Notes: generated by a model not told the origin, from the letters alone. DNA of 64,000 nucleotides from Thiotrichaceae bacterium (GCA_002401765.2 NVTY02000083.1:1-64000), one strand, 5' to 3'. Counted from the stretch's first letter, positions 34,847 through 46,522 are shown. Translations and numbers: made by a program.

Positions 34847-37723
34847 GTGGTACTAGTGTCTAAGGACGAAATGAAGGGAGGGATTTCCGCTGAAGGTCAT
34901 TGGTCATCACGCAGTCAAGCGTTGGATGAGGCGATACGACGGTTTGAGTCTCGCTTTATTCGCGCTATTGATGAGGCTGATGACGGGTTCTTCGATAGCA
35001 TTACAAAAAATTCAGTGATGCTGACAGAGAGTGAATATGGAGTGTTATTCGAGGTCTTAGATTACGAGGGCGGGGCATTATTACGCGCTATTGCTACCTT
35101 TCCTAAGGAAAATATCGAATCTTTTTATCAGGATACTTCAATGCTTTCTGATGTGTTTTACAATGCCCCCTCATTTTTCAATCAAGTAATGATGGATGGA
35201 AGGGTGCTGATTGCCAATGACCCTGAGAATGACCCGCGTAGTGGTGAGTACGCGCCGGGGCACCCTGCCGTCAAATCATTCCTGGGCGAGCCTTTTTATT
35301 TTGGCGGCAAGATGCTGGGGGTGCTGGCATTGATGAATCGTCCCACTGGTTATGATGAGCGTGTTGCTGAATTCCTGGCGCCACTAAGCAGTGCCTGTGG
35401 TTACGTTTTATTTGCGATGCGTAATAATAAGCGTCGTATGCAAGCGGAAATAATGTTGAAAGATAGCGTCTCCAGCATTGGTGCAATTGTCGATACGGTG
35501 GCCGATGGCATTATGACGATTAATGAAAATGGCATGGTTGAGACCTTTAACCCGGCGGCGGAAAGGATTTTTGGTTATGTCAAAAATGAGGTGATTGGGC
35601 GTAATGTAAGCCTGTTGATGCCTGATGATTACTGCAGTGGGCATGATGGCTATCTCATGAATTATCTGACAACGGGTGAGCGTAAAGTGATCGGGATTGG
35701 TCGTGAAGTCGAGGGGCAGCGGCGCGATGGTGCTACTTTTCCATTGGAACTTTCTGTCAGTGAGATGGCGGCAGGAGGAGGCCTGCGAATGTTTACTGGC
35801 ATCGTACGTGATATTACCAAACGTAAACAGAGTGAAGAGGCCTTGCGCGACAATATGGCGCGCATTGCTGCGATTGTCGATACGGTGGTCGACGGTATTG
35901 TGATGATTGATGATGGTGGCATGATTGAATCTTTTAATCCGGCTGCGGAACGAATATTTGGTTACTCAAATGAAGATGTGGTGGGGCGTAACGTTAGCAT
36001 GTTGATGCCGGAGCCTTATCATGAGGGACATGATGGTTATCTAACACATTATAAAGACACGGGTGAGAAGCGTGTCATTGGTATGGGACGAGAGGTCGAA
36101 GGGCGTCGTAAAGATGGTTCGACATTTCCGCTGGAACTGTCGGTTAGTGAAATGTGGCTGGGGCAGCTGCGTAAGTTCACCGGCATTGTGCGTGACGTGA
36201 CTGAACGTAAAAAATCTGAGGATGAGGTGCGTGATAGCGCTGCGCGAATTGAGGCGATTGTGGAGACCGTGGTGGATGGCATTATCACGATTAACGAGCG
36301 GGGCGTGATCGAAACGATTAACCCGGCGGCTGAATTGATATTTGGTCATTTTGCCGACAAAGTAGTGGGGCGTAATGTCAGTATGTTGATGCCGGAACCC
36401 TATCATGAGGAGCACGACAGCTATCTTGAAAATTATCTGCGTACGGGTACGCGTAAAGTGATCGGGATTGGTCGTGAAGTGCTCGGTTTGCATAAGGATG
36501 GAGACACCTTTCCGCTGGAGCTTTCTGTTAGTGAAATGTGGCTGGGCGGGCAGCGCATGTTTACCGGGGTGGTGCGGGATATCACTGAACGTAAGAATAT
36601 CGAAACCATGAAAAATGAATTTATCTCAACGGTCAGCCATGAACTGCGAACACCCTTGACCTCAATTAGAGGTTCTCTTGGGTTGATTGTGGGTGGGGCA
36701 ATGGGTGGGATTCCAGATAAGGCGCTGCAGATGATCGAGATTGCCGATAAAAACGCGCAACGTCTGATCTCCTTGATTAACGATATTCTTGACATTGAAA
36801 AGATAGCGGCGGGAAAAATGGAGTTTAATCTTCAGGTGCAGCCGTTGCTACCGATTATTCTATTAGCGCTTGAATCGAACGCCGCATATGGTGAACAGTA
36901 TGGGGTGCGCTATCGAATGGAGGATTTTCAGAGGGATGTGTATGTTAATGTCGATGCAGATCGCCTGCTGCAAGTACTGTCTAATTTTATGTCGAATGCC
37001 GCTAAATTTTCTCCGCAAGGTGGCGAGGTTGAGATTCACCTGGAATCTGATGGTGACCATATTCGGATCATGGTGGTGGACCATGGCGAGGGAATTCCCG
37101 AGGCATTTCAGGGGAAAATTTTCCAGAAATTTTCACAGGCGGATAGCGGTAATGCACGCAAGAAGCAGGGTACCGGCTTGGGGTTAGCAATCACCAAAGA
37201 GATCGTTGAACAGATGGGTGGATCGGTCGGCTTCATAAGTGAAAAAGGCAAGGGTAGTCGTTTTTACTGTCGCCTACCTGAATCTCGAATGCAGGATTGC
37301 ATTGTTGCCGAGCGTAAACCGTTGTGGATTAGTGAGCGCGCGAGTGATGAGCAGCACGAGCACAGTGGCGTATATAATATTTTACATATTGAAGGCGATG
37401 AAGACCTGTTAGATGTGGTTGCTGAGGTTTGTCTCAATGTGGCGGGTTTCGATCGTGCAACGACGCTGAAAATGGCACGTGCTCAATTAGGCTCTCAGCA
37501 TTATGATCTGGTGTTGCTTGATCTTGAGCTGCAGGACGGGTCTGGTTGGGAGTTGCTGCCGGTGATTAATGAACTTGAGCATTCGCCACCCGTATTGGTG
37601 CTGACAGCGCATAATGTCTCGCATGAGCAGCAGCAGCAGGTTGCCGGCGTGTTGCTTAAGTCGCGCACCAGTAATGAGCAGTTATTAACGGCGATTCGTG
37701 ACGTACTAGGTGTTGAGGCATAG
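34847..37723 (+). CDS. Hybrid sensor histidine kinase: GAF-like - PAS x3 - HisKA - HATPase - REC
   Basis: Three near-identical PAS/PAC modules (DNA about 35462-36603), FISTVSHELRTPLTS, GTGLGLAITKEIVEQMGGSVGF, C-terminal receiver with LLDLEL and K. Confidence 0.9.
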   Translation: MVLVSKDEMKGGISAEGHWSSRSQALDEAIRRFESRFIRAIDEADDGFFDSITKNSVMLTESEYGVLFEVLDYEGGALLRAIATFPKENIESFYQDTSMLSDVFYNAPSFFNQVMMDGRVLIANDPENDPRSGEYAPGHPAVKSFLGEPFYFGGKMLGVLALMNRPTGYDERVAEFLAPLSSACGYVLFAMRNNKRRMQAEIMLKDSVSSIGAIVDTVADGIMTINENGMVETFNPAAERIFGYVKNEVIGRNVSLLMPDDYCSGHDGYLMNYLTTGERKVIGIGREVEGQRRDGATFPLELSVSEMAAGGGLRMFTGIVRDITKRKQSEEALRDNMARIAAIVDTVVDGIVMIDDGGMIESFNPAAERIFGYSNEDVVGRNVSMLMPEPYHEGHDGYLTHYKDTGEKRVIGMGREVEGRRKDGSTFPLELSVSEMWLGQLRKFTGIVRDVTERKKSEDEVRDSAARIEAIVETVVDGIITINERGVIETINPAAELIFGHFADKVVGRNVSMLMPEPYHEEHDSYLENYLRTGTRKVIGIGREVLGLHKDGDTFPLELSVSEMWLGGQRMFTGVVRDITERKNIETMKNEFISTVSHELRTPLTSIRGSLGLIVGGAMGGIPDKALQMIEIADKNAQRLISLINDILDIEKIAAGKMEFNLQVQPLLPIILLALESNAAYGEQYGVRYRMEDFQRDVYVNVDADRLLQVLSNFMSNAAKFSPQGGEVEIHLESDGDHIRIMVVDHGEGIPEAFQGKIFQKFSQADSGNARKKQGTGLGLAITKEIVEQMGGSVGFISEKGKGSRFYCRLPESRMQDCIVAERKPLWISERASDEQHEHSGVYNILHIEGDEDLLDVVAEVCLNVAGFDRATTLKMARAQLGSQHYDLVLLDLELQDGSGWELLPVINELEHSPPVLVLTAHNVSHEQQQQVAGVLLKSRTSNEQLLTAIRDVLGVEA

Positions 37724-37749
37724 TCAAGGCTGGTATTGAGCGGTATGAC

Positions 37750-37774
37750 AGCCACCTTTAATGGTGGTTTTTTA
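37750..37774 (+). terminator. Rho-independent terminator after the hybrid kinase
   Basis: CCACCtttaatGGTGG followed by TTTTTT. Confidence 0.7.
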
Positions 37775-37887
37775 TGTGCTTTTATTTTATGGCTTAATAT
37801 TTGCTTCACAGTTGTTGGGGGTGTGCTGTTGAGCTGTATATTTACTTGGGCGGTCACTGAAAAATAATCTTTCAAGAGAAAGATGGT

Positions 37888-38913
37888 ATGAATAAAAAAA
37901 TCTATATCTACTATTTTAGTCTATTAATAGCGCTATTTTCAGTGGAATCAGTTTTCGCGCAGGGGGTAACCGCCTGTGACGAAGGGATCTCGGTACTGGA
38001 TGAAAAATCCTATGAGATTTTGGCCAATGTTGAGATTTCAGCGAACGATGTAGTTGCCTATCGGCAATTACTGGCCGGGTGTGTTGCAAAATATCAGTCT
38101 TACTCGGCGGGCAAGCGGAATGCTTTTTTACGTTTGCTCAATACATTGCTGGCGAGAGTGGACGACGTCTATTTGAAAGTCTCATCAGAAGGGCTCTATC
38201 TGCCTGAAGGGCCCAGTAAAAAAATGTTGAAGCGCTCACAGCATATTTTGGAAATAAAAGGGGCGATGCAGCGCCTTTATATATCTATGTTGAGTAAACG
38301 CCTTCCTATTGATAGTGGCTGGGGAGATCGCCATCTTGCGCATTTTTTTCTGGGCTACGAAACTATCGATATTGATGGCTTACCGCGTGGTGGCGCAGGG
38401 CGCTTTGGTGTGAACTTTTATGCTCAGATTGGCATGGCGCGGGATGATGGAGGGGTGTCAGGCGGGCATCTCTTTGGCGGCGCCCTATTGACGAATAGCG
38501 CCGAAAATTCTGAAGGTGCGGTGAGTGATGCGCAAGAGATCGCCCTTCACTTCTTTGTGCCATACTTGATGGAGAGGGATAGTATGGGGCGCTGGGCCCT
38601 TGGCCCGGTTGCGGGTATCACCATGAGAAAGTTTGCAGGGATTAGCCTCTCTCGTTGGAAATATATGGCGGGTGTGCGAGTGGCTCGAAGTGCTGATCTC
38701 TATTTCGAGGCGCGATATGGGAAATCAGAAGGGGTGGGTGGACAGCGGCTTGAGCTTAAGGGCCAGCTACCGGTGCTGGCAATTCTCAATGGCGATGTGA
38801 TTATCGGTGCGGCGCTGAACTTGAGCATGGATGATGGTGCGAGCAGTGGCGATGTTGTGCAGGCGTATGTGCTTTGGCAGGTAGATTTTCTCGACCTACT
38901 GAATGTGTATTAA
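37888..38913 (+). CDS. Hypothetical secreted protein (341 aa)
   Basis: Signal peptide LLIALFSVESVFAQG; C-terminal half has alternating pattern suggestive of an outer-membrane protein; family not recognised. Confidence 0.6.
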   Translation: MNKKIYIYYFSLLIALFSVESVFAQGVTACDEGISVLDEKSYEILANVEISANDVVAYRQLLAGCVAKYQSYSAGKRNAFLRLLNTLLARVDDVYLKVSSEGLYLPEGPSKKMLKRSQHILEIKGAMQRLYISMLSKRLPIDSGWGDRHLAHFFLGYETIDIDGLPRGGAGRFGVNFYAQIGMARDDGGVSGGHLFGGALLTNSAENSEGAVSDAQEIALHFFVPYLMERDSMGRWALGPVAGITMRKFAGISLSRWKYMAGVRVARSADLYFEARYGKSEGVGGQRLELKGQLPVLAILNGDVIIGAALNLSMDDGASSGDVVQAYVLWQVDFLDLLNVY

Positions 38914-39018
38914 TCTTCAGCGAGGTGCCCTTATGTTAATTAACCTATGCTATTATTGATTGTATCGCTTGGCTGTGGTGAATGCCCTCAATGTTTTTGA
39001 TCATCTTTCAATATTGCC

Positions 39019-39288
39019 ATGAATGGTGCGACAGCTATCAGTAGTACCACGATAGGATCGGGTGGCTACACCCTTAGTGGCGCTATTGATATCTCCTCCG
39101 TTCTGGTAGTGGAAAACGATGTCAATGACCCCGATGCCAGCTACGTTAATAATGATGTTTATGATGTGGCGCAGTCACTGCCTAATTCAGTCAGTCTTGG
39201 TGGCTATCTGAATGTTGTTGCCACCGATGGTGACTATTTCATAGCGGTCTATGTTGCCGCAGGCTACTCTGCTTATTCATTTATTTGA
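39019..39288 (+). pseudogene. Possible fragment of a larger exported (PPC/S8-peptidase-type) protein
   Basis: ENDVNDPDASYVNNDVYDVAQSLPNSVSLGGYLNV resembles the linker before pre-peptidase domains; no signal peptide, only 89 aa. Confidence 0.35.
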
Positions 39289-39433
39289 ATCAAGCGGGCC
39301 TATTGTTGGGCGATATCCTTTATGGTTTTCAAAGGAGAACTGAATTCTGCAGCACTGGTGACGATGCGCGAACCGTGAGACGGATGAAAGTTGGAGAAGA
39401 CGCCGTGGTTCAATTTCCGCTACAATATTACCC

Positions 39434-40531
39434 ATGTCAGGAAATTCATTTGGAAAACTTTTTACGGTCACCTCTTTTGGTGAGAGTCATGGGCCCGCGC
39501 TCGGTTGTATCGTTGACGGCTGTCCGCCGGGGCTTGAATTAGACGTTGCCGATCTGCAGCTGGATCTTGATCGGCGCAAACCGGGTACCTCACGACACAC
39601 CACGCAGCGGCGAGAGGCGGATGAGGTTAAAATTCTTTCGGGTGTGTTTGAGGGCAAGACCACCGGTACGCCGATTGGATTGCTCATCGAAAACACCGAT
39701 CAGCGTTCGAAAGACTACACTAATATTATGAATAGTTTTCGCCCGGGCCACGCCGACTACACCTACCAGCAGAAATATGGCACACGCGATTATCGCGGCG
39801 GCGGGCGTTCGTCTGCGCGTGAGACAGCGATGCGTGTGGCGGCAGGTGCGATTGCAAAAAAATACTTAAAGGTGCGCTACGGCATTATGATTCGTGGTTA
39901 TATGGCGCAGCTGGGGCCCATTAAAGCGCAAGCCTTGGACTGGGACGAGGTGGGTAATAACGCTTTTTTCTGCCCGGATGCTGCCAAGGTGCCGGCACTG
40001 GAAAAGTACATGGATGCGCTACGTAAAGAGGGTAACTCGATTGGTGCGCGCATCAACGTGGTGGCTGAAGGGGTGCCGCCGGGCTGGGGCGAGCCGATCT
40101 TTGATCGCCTTGATGCAGACATCGCCCATGCGCTGATGAGCATTAATGCGGTAAAAGGGGTTGAGATTGGCGCGGGCTTTGATTGTGTTGAACAGAAGGG
40201 CACGGTGCACCGTGATGAGATTACCCCGGAGGGTTTTCTCTCTAACAATGCGGGCGGTGTATTAGGCGGTATTTCTAGTGGGCAGCATATTCGCGCCAGT
40301 ATTGCGCTCAAGGCGACCTCGAGCCTGCGCCTGCCGGGCAAGAGTGTTGATATTAATGGTGAACCGATGGCGGTGATTACTAAGGGGCGTCATGATCCTT
40401 GTGTCGGCATCCGGGCAACACCGATTGCTGAGGCGATGCTGGCGATTGTGCTGATGGATCATATGTTGCGCCATCGTGCACAAAATGCCGACGTGCAGTC
40501 GGAAACCCCTGTTATTCCTGCTCAGCCTTAA
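39434..40531 (+). CDS. aroC: Chorismate synthase
   Basis: [68 protein letters not shown]. Confidence 0.96.
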   Translation: MSGNSFGKLFTVTSFGESHGPALGCIVDGCPPGLELDVADLQLDLDRRKPGTSRHTTQRREADEVKILSGVFEGKTTGTPIGLLIENTDQRSKDYTNIMNSFRPGHADYTYQQKYGTRDYRGGGRSSARETAMRVAAGAIAKKYLKVRYGIMIRGYMAQLGPIKAQALDWDEVGNNAFFCPDAAKVPALEKYMDALRKEGNSIGARINVVAEGVPPGWGEPIFDRLDADIAHALMSINAVKGVEIGAGFDCVEQKGTVHRDEITPEGFLSNNAGGVLGGISSGQHIRASIALKATSSLRLPGKSVDINGEPMAVITKGRHDPCVGIRATPIAEAMLAIVLMDHMLRHRAQNADVQSETPVIPAQP

Positions 40532-41694
40532 TGTCAAAACCAGATGAAGGGGCGCCATACTGGCGTCTCTCCGGCTTCTATTTTTTCTATTTCGCGGCCC
40601 TCGGGGCACTGCTGCCTTACTGGGGGTTGTATCTACAATCGCTCGGTTTTGGCGCGCGTGAAATTGGCGAGCTCATTGCAATTTTGATGGCAACCAAGAT
40701 TGTTGCCCCCAATATCTGGGGCTGGATTGCTGATCACACTGGCCGGCGGATGATGATTGTGCGTCTCGGTTCGCTGCTTTCAGTGATTGCCTTTGGCGGC
40801 ATCTTTCTTGGCATTTCTTATTGGTGGATGGCATGTGTGATCTGCCTTTTTAGTTTTTTCTGGAATGCAACCCTGCCACAGTTTGAAGCGACGACGATGA
40901 GTCATCTGGGTGGCAATATCCATCGCTATAGCAACGTTCGCTTGTGGGGCTCTGTGGGCTTTATTGTTGCGGTGGTGGTGGTAGGGCCACTACTGGAGGC
41001 GCGCGGGGTAGACCTGTTGCCGCTGGTGTTGGTGATGTTATTTGTCGCGATCTGGTTCAGCAGTCTGGCGGTGCCAGAGCGTGCCGCTGGGCATCTGCCG
41101 CTTGACCATGAGCCGTTGATCAATGTATTACGGCAGCCGATTGTGGTGGCATTACTGGTGATCTGTTTTTTAGTGCAGATGGGGCATGGCCCTTATTACA
41201 CCTTTTTTACCATTTACCTGGGTGATATCGGTTATTCAAGCCGCACGATTGGCCTGTTGTGGGCATTGGGGGTGGTGGCTGAGATTGGGGCCTTCCTGGT
41301 GATGCATCGTCTATTCCCACGTTTTGGTGTTCGCAGGCTGTTGTTAGTGGCATTAGCATTAACGACATTGCGTTGGTTATTGGTGGCGTGGTGGGCGGAG
41401 TCGTTGGCGGTGATGCTGTTTGCTCAACTGTTGCATGCCTTTAGTTTTGGTGTATTTCATGCGGTGGCAATTTCGTTGATCCATCAATATTTTGTAGGGC
41501 GTCATCAGGGAAAAGGGCAGGCGCTTTATAGTAGTGTGAGTTTTGGTGCGGGTGGCGCCATTGGCAGTCTTTATAGTGGTTATACCTGGGAAGGCTTGGG
41601 CCCGTCGTGGACATTTTTGTTTGCGGCTGCGGTTAGTTTTCTCGCTTTTTGCATCGCCTGGAAAAAAATTCACATAAAATATGAAGAAAAGTGA
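40531..41694 (+). CDS. MFS transporter, 3-phenylpropionate/HppT-like family
   Basis: PYWRLSGFYFFYFAALGALLPYWGLYLQSLGF; 12-TM pattern. Confidence 0.82.
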   Translation: MSKPDEGAPYWRLSGFYFFYFAALGALLPYWGLYLQSLGFGAREIGELIAILMATKIVAPNIWGWIADHTGRRMMIVRLGSLLSVIAFGGIFLGISYWWMACVICLFSFFWNATLPQFEATTMSHLGGNIHRYSNVRLWGSVGFIVAVVVVGPLLEARGVDLLPLVLVMLFVAIWFSSLAVPERAAGHLPLDHEPLINVLRQPIVVALLVICFLVQMGHGPYYTFFTIYLGDIGYSSRTIGLLWALGVVAEIGAFLVMHRLFPRFGVRRLLLVALALTTLRWLLVAWWAESLAVMLFAQLLHAFSFGVFHAVAISLIHQYFVGRHQGKGQALYSSVSFGAGGAIGSLYSGYTWEGLGPSWTFLFAAAVSFLAFCIAWKKIHIKYEEK

Positions 41695-41796
41695 GTCATG
41701 GAATTGACGTTCGATCAAACCACGGGTATTATCCACGGCCTTGTGAGGAGCGATGGTCGTGAGGTTACCGATAACGCTTTAAACTAAGAGCAATTA

Positions 41797-41873
41797 CGGG
41801 GTATAGCGCAGCCTGGTAGCGCGCCTGCTTTGGGAGCAGGATGTCGGGAGTTCGAATCTCTCTACCCCGACCA
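41797..41873 (+). tRNA. tRNA-Pro (TGG)
   Basis: CGGGGTA...TACCCCGACCA acceptor pairing, anticodon loop TTTGGGA, CCA encoded. Confidence 0.95.
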
Positions 41874-41963
41874 TTTTTGAAGTTAAGTCTGTCCCTTGTC
41901 CTCATATGACTTGTGGCGGGTCGTCCCCGACAATGAAACGGGGTAGCCGTCCTGACGGTTTAA

Positions 41964-42040
41964 GCGCCTGTAGCTCATCCGGATAGAGCATCGGCCTTCT
42001 AAGCCGAGGGTAGCAGGTTCGAGTCCTGCCAGGCGCGCCA
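41964..42040 (+). tRNA. tRNA-Arg (TCT)
   Basis: GCGCCTG...CAGGCGCGCCA, anticodon loop CTTCTAA. Confidence 0.95.
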
Positions 42041-42074
42041 TATTTATAGTGTGGTTTGTTTTTAAGGTTTTATG

Positions 42075-42150
42075 GTGAGCGTAGCTCAGTTGGTAGAGCC
42101 CCGGATTGTGATTCCGGTGGTCGTGGGTTCGAGCCCCATCGTTCACCCCA
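42075..42150 (+). tRNA. tRNA-His (GTG)
   Basis: GTGAGCG...CGTTCACCCCA, anticodon GTG, upstream G-1 at 42074. Confidence 0.95.
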
Positions 42151-42155
42151 TTTTT

Positions 42156-42231
<76 letters not shown>

Positions 42232-42335
42232 CTATTTAAGTGGTTGGAGTGGCGTTTAAAGATGTGCAGTTTAAGGTTATACTGCGCTAGTGTTTTGTTA
42301 GCCAAGCATATTACATCGTAATATGTTCATACTTT

Positions 42336-42420
42336 GCGAAAGTGGCGAAATTGGTATACGCGCTGGTTTTAGGTACCAGTGGGGCAACCCGTGAGAGTTC
42401 GAGTCTCTCCTTTCGCACCA
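42336..42420 (+). tRNA. tRNA-Leu (TAG)
   Basis: GCGAAAG...CTTTCGCACCA with long variable arm, anticodon loop TTTAGGT. Confidence 0.95.
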
Positions 42421-42760
42421 TATTTTATTATCTCCGTGGTTTGCTCTTTGACTCACTTTAGTGAGGCCAGAATCTGGCCCTGTTTGCTATGACCTTGCAT
42501 CATAGCTGGGAATGGTCGATGTCGTGAGTAACTGAGTCGATTGTTGAAAAAAAACCTCAAAAGCGATTGTGTTGTGTTTATCTATCTGTGGGTCAGAGGA
42601 AATTCGGCTCGAAATGCGCATTTAGTCCGTGTAAACTGCGCATCTTAGTGTCCATAGTGGGCGTTCGTCGAATTTTGCCTTATCTCGTATTTACTCGAGG
42701 CTTTTTCAACAATCTGTTTATTGTAATTGAATTATTTTTAGTTAATTGAGGAAAGATGAC

Positions 42761-44065
42761 ATGCAAGTTTCTGTAGAGGCCACTGGCGCGCTGGAACGTA
42801 AAATGACGGTAGCAGTGCCTGCTGAACGTGTTGATCAAGAGGTGCAGAAGCGTCTTCAATCATTGTCACGTACAGTGAATTTGCCTGGTTTTCGTCCGGG
42901 GAAAGTACCCGCTAAGGTTGTTGCAAACAAATATGGCCCTAAAGTGCGCCAGGAAGTGATGGATGAAGTGACTCGCAGCAGTTTTTATGAAGCGCTGACA
43001 GCTGAGAAGTTACAGCCAGCCGGCATGCCTATTTTTGAGCCTAAGCCGTCAACTGAGAGCGACCAGATTGAATTTACGGCGACTTTTGAGGTCTACCCAG
43101 ACGTTGAATTGGCATCGTTTGAGGGGCTGAGTGTTGAAAGACCCGCTGCTGAGATCGCCGAGAAGGATATCGACGCAATGATCGATAAAATGCGCCGTCA
43201 GCGCGTTGAATGGGAAGAAGTTGACAGAGCGGCTAAAACAGAAGATCAGTTGGTTGTTGATTTTATTGGTTCTGTTGATGGTGAGAAGTTTGCAGGTGGT
43301 GAAGGTGATAATGTGACCCTGGTATTGGGTTCCAGCTCTTTTATTCCTGGTTTTGAAGAGCAACTAGTTGGTCGTTCAAAGGGCGAAGAGACAACCGTGA
43401 GCGTCACTTTTCCTGAAGATTACCAAGCGGCTGAGTTGGCAGGAAAAGCGGCTGAATTTGCGGTTACGGTTCAGTTAGTTTCTGAAGCAAAGTTGCCAGA
43501 AATCGATGAAGCGTTCGCCAAAAATTTTGGCATTGAGAGTTTGGACAACCTGCGTGGTGAGCTAAGCAAGAGTATGCAGTATGAGCTAGATCAGGCAATT
43601 AAAGGTAAGACCAAGCAGGCCGTGATGGATATGCTGTTTGAAAAAAATTCAATTGAGCTGCCTAAGAGCCTTGTTGATGAAGAAATCAATGCGCTGATGA
43701 ATCAAATGAAAGCCAATCTGAGCAAACAGGGTATTCCTGCGGAAGGGCTGGAGATGATGGATGGGAAAATGTATGAAGATCAGGCACGCCGTCGCGTGAC
43801 ATTAAGCCTGCTGATCTCTGAAATTGTGAAGTCTAATGATCTTAAGGCCTCTCCGGAGAAGATCCGTGAAACGGTAGAGACCGTTGCATCGACGTATGAC
43901 ACGCCAGAAGAAGTGGTTAAATGGTACTACGCGGAGCGTGAGCGTCTGGCTCAAATTGAGTCAGTTGTGCTTGAAGAGATGGTTGTTGATTGGGTTCTGG
44001 AAAAAATTCAGGTGGAAGACCAGGTGACGACTTTTGAAGCATTGATGGCGCGTCCTAAGCAATAA
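42761..44065 (+). CDS. tig: Trigger factor
   Basis: MQVSVEATGALERKMTVAVPAERVDQEV...LPGFRPGKVPAKVV; FIGSVDGEKFAGGEGDN. Confidence 0.96.
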   Translation: MQVSVEATGALERKMTVAVPAERVDQEVQKRLQSLSRTVNLPGFRPGKVPAKVVANKYGPKVRQEVMDEVTRSSFYEALTAEKLQPAGMPIFEPKPSTESDQIEFTATFEVYPDVELASFEGLSVERPAAEIAEKDIDAMIDKMRRQRVEWEEVDRAAKTEDQLVVDFIGSVDGEKFAGGEGDNVTLVLGSSSFIPGFEEQLVGRSKGEETTVSVTFPEDYQAAELAGKAAEFAVTVQLVSEAKLPEIDEAFAKNFGIESLDNLRGELSKSMQYELDQAIKGKTKQAVMDMLFEKNSIELPKSLVDEEINALMNQMKANLSKQGIPAEGLEMMDGKMYEDQARRRVTLSLLISEIVKSNDLKASPEKIRETVETVASTYDTPEEVVKWYYAERERLAQIESVVLEEMVVDWVLEKIQVEDQVTTFEALMARPKQ

Positions 44066-44428
44066 GCCATGCTTTCCATGCTGGAAATAGGCCCCTTTCT
44101 GGCGCAAAGTGTGTCGCCAAGAGGAAGGGGTAGTGTTGAGTAGCTGAAAGCTGCTATCTTATTGAAAATACCACCGAATAGTGGTTTGTTAAGAGGAAAC
44201 CGGCTCGGTTTTCACTGTGAGTGGGTAAAGTTACGTTTTATTGCTCATGAATGGAGCGCCTGAGCCGAATATTAAAGCCGTACTATGACGAGATTCGACT
44301 GTTTTTTGTTCTCTTTTGGGCTATGAAAAAGTCGCGGAAATGAGTAATCTGGTGCTAAGTATTGATAGATATTTCGAGATAAGACAAATAGTTGCCGAGT
44401 AACAGGAAGCACTAAAGGATAGAGGGTG

Positions 44429-45055
44429 ATGACCGATAGAATAATTGATCAGATGGTAACAGGAGAGACCAGTATGAATCTGGTTCCGATGGTAGTGGAA
44501 CAGTCTTCTCGCGGAGAGCGTGCCTACGATATTTACTCCCGGCTTCTTAAAGAACGGGTTATTTTTCTGGTAGGGCAGGTTGAAGACCACATGGCAAACC
44601 TTGTGGTGGCACAATTGTTATTTCTCGAATCTGAAAATCCAGATAAAGATATACATCTCTATATTAATTCACCCGGTGGTTCTGTGACTGCTGGCATGGC
44701 GATATATGACACCATGCAGTTTATTAAACCCGATGTTAGCACCATGTGTATTGGCCAGGCAGCGAGCATGGGGGCGCTATTGCTGACGGGGGGCGCGGCT
44801 GGAAAGCGCTATTGCTTGCCTCACTCTCGTATGATGATCCATCAACCGCTGGGCGGCTTTCAGGGGCAGGCAGTTGACTTTGATATTCACGCACGTGAAA
44901 TCTTACGTATTCGAGATGAGTTAAACTTGGTAATGGCACATCATACTGGGCAAAAGATTGAGCGTGTACAGGCCGATACTGACCGTGATAATTTTATGTC
45001 AGGTAGTGAAGCGGTAGAATACGGTTTGATCGATACAGTATTAGAAAAACGATAA
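44429..45055 (+). CDS. clpP: ATP-dependent Clp protease proteolytic subunit
   Basis: [54 protein letters not shown]. Confidence 0.97.
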   Translation: MTDRIIDQMVTGETSMNLVPMVVEQSSRGERAYDIYSRLLKERVIFLVGQVEDHMANLVVAQLLFLESENPDKDIHLYINSPGGSVTAGMAIYDTMQFIKPDVSTMCIGQAASMGALLLTGGAAGKRYCLPHSRMMIHQPLGGFQGQAVDFDIHAREILRIRDELNLVMAHHTGQKIERVQADTDRDNFMSGSEAVEYGLIDTVLEKR

Positions 45056-45154
45056 CACGGCATAATAGTTGCATTCTTCAATGTGTAACGAAACTGGCGG
45101 AAGAGCGGATAAAGGGCGCGTGTTCCCTGTAATCATGAAGTAGCGGAGTTAGTC

Positions 45155-46450
45155 ATGAGCGATGATAAAGACAACGACAACGATAAAACTGAAGAGAGTG
45201 AAAAGTTATTATATTGCTCTTTTTGCGGCAAGAGTCAGCATGAGGTACGTAAGTTAATTGCAGGCCCATCGGTCTTTGTTTGCGACGAGTGCGTGGAACT
45301 CTGCAATGATATTATCCGTGAAGAAGTTCAGGAGAAGTCAGCCTCAATGCAAGGCGCCAAGTTGCCGACACCGCATGAAATTAGCGCTATTTTAGATGAA
45401 TATGTCATCGGTCAGAAACGCGCCAAAAAAGTACTGGCGGTTGCAGTCTATAACCATTACAAACGTCAAGAAGTGGGTGATAAAAAAGGCGAAGTTGAGC
45501 TGGCCAAAAGTAACATTCTTCTCATTGGCCCAACCGGTTGTGGTAAAACACTGCTGGCCGAAACGTTGGCTCGTCTGCTGAATGTGCCGTTTACCATTGC
45601 TGACGCAACAACCCTGACGGAAGCGGGTTACGTCGGTGAAGATGTCGAAAATATTATTCAGAAATTGCTGCAAAAATGTGATTATGATGTTGATAAAGCA
45701 CAGAGTGGTATTGTCTATATTGATGAGATCGACAAAATCTCACGTAAGTCAGATAACCCATCGATCACACGTGATGTGTCTGGTGAGGGTGTGCAGCAGG
45801 CACTGCTGAAATTGATTGAAGGGACTGTCGCATCAGTGCCACCGCAAGGCGGACGCAAACATCCCCAGCAAGAGTTCTTGCAGGTCGACACATCCAATAT
45901 CCTGTTTATTTGTGGCGGCGCATTTGCTGGTCTGGACAAAGTGATTCGTGATCGTTCAGAAAAGGGTGGTATCGGTTTCTCTGCTGATGTGAAGAGCAAA
46001 GATGACAAGCGTCCAGTGGGTGAAATTCTTAATGCGGTTGAACCTGAAGATTTGGTTAAATATGGCCTGATCCCTGAGTTTGTGGGTCGTCTACCGGTGA
46101 TTGCGACACTTGAGGAGCTGGACGAGGAGTCATTGATTAAAATCCTGACAGAGCCTAAAAATGCGATTACCAAGCAGTTTGGTAAGCTCTTTGAAATGGA
46201 AGGGTGTGAATTAGAGATTCGAGATGATGCCTTGAGTGCCGTGGCCCGCAGGGCGATGGAACGTAAAACAGGCGCACGTGGATTGCGCTCAATTATAGAG
46301 TATGTATTGCTCGATACGATGTACGACCTGCCATCGATTGAAAACGTGGCTAAAGTAGTCGTTGACGAAAGCGTGATTAATTCCGATTCTGAGCCGCTGA
46401 TGATCTACGCGAGTAATGAAAAAGGCCAGGCCTCTGCAACAAATGATTGA
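45155..46450 (+). CDS. clpX: ATP-dependent Clp protease ATP-binding subunit ClpX
   Basis: [61 protein letters not shown]. Confidence 0.97.
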   Translation: MSDDKDNDNDKTEESEKLLYCSFCGKSQHEVRKLIAGPSVFVCDECVELCNDIIREEVQEKSASMQGAKLPTPHEISAILDEYVIGQKRAKKVLAVAVYNHYKRQEVGDKKGEVELAKSNILLIGPTGCGKTLLAETLARLLNVPFTIADATTLTEAGYVGEDVENIIQKLLQKCDYDVDKAQSGIVYIDEIDKISRKSDNPSITRDVSGEGVQQALLKLIEGTVASVPPQGGRKHPQQEFLQVDTSNILFICGGAFAGLDKVIRDRSEKGGIGFSADVKSKDDKRPVGEILNAVEPEDLVKYGLIPEFVGRLPVIATLEELDEESLIKILTEPKNAITKQFGKLFEMEGCELEIRDDALSAVARRAMERKTGARGLRSIIEYVLLDTMYDLPSIENVAKVVVDESVINSDSEPLMIYASNEKGQASATND

Positions 46451-46454
46451 TAGT

Positions 46455-46486
46455 GATTTGTGCCGTCTATTCTAGGCGGCACAAAT
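46455..46486. repeat. Inverted repeat between clpX and lon
   Basis: GATTTGTGCCG-tctattctagg-CGGCACAAATC; no clear T-run, possible terminator or processing stem. Confidence 0.6.
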
Positions 46487-46522
46487 CTAAGAAAGTTCTT
46501 ATATCTGTTAAAGACAGTCCCC

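Noticed and set aside
41883-42146. 87-aa minus ORF (MNDGARTHDHRNHNPGLYQLSYAHHK...)
   Set aside because: It is the antisense translation of tRNA-Arg and tRNA-His genes, a common false annotation.
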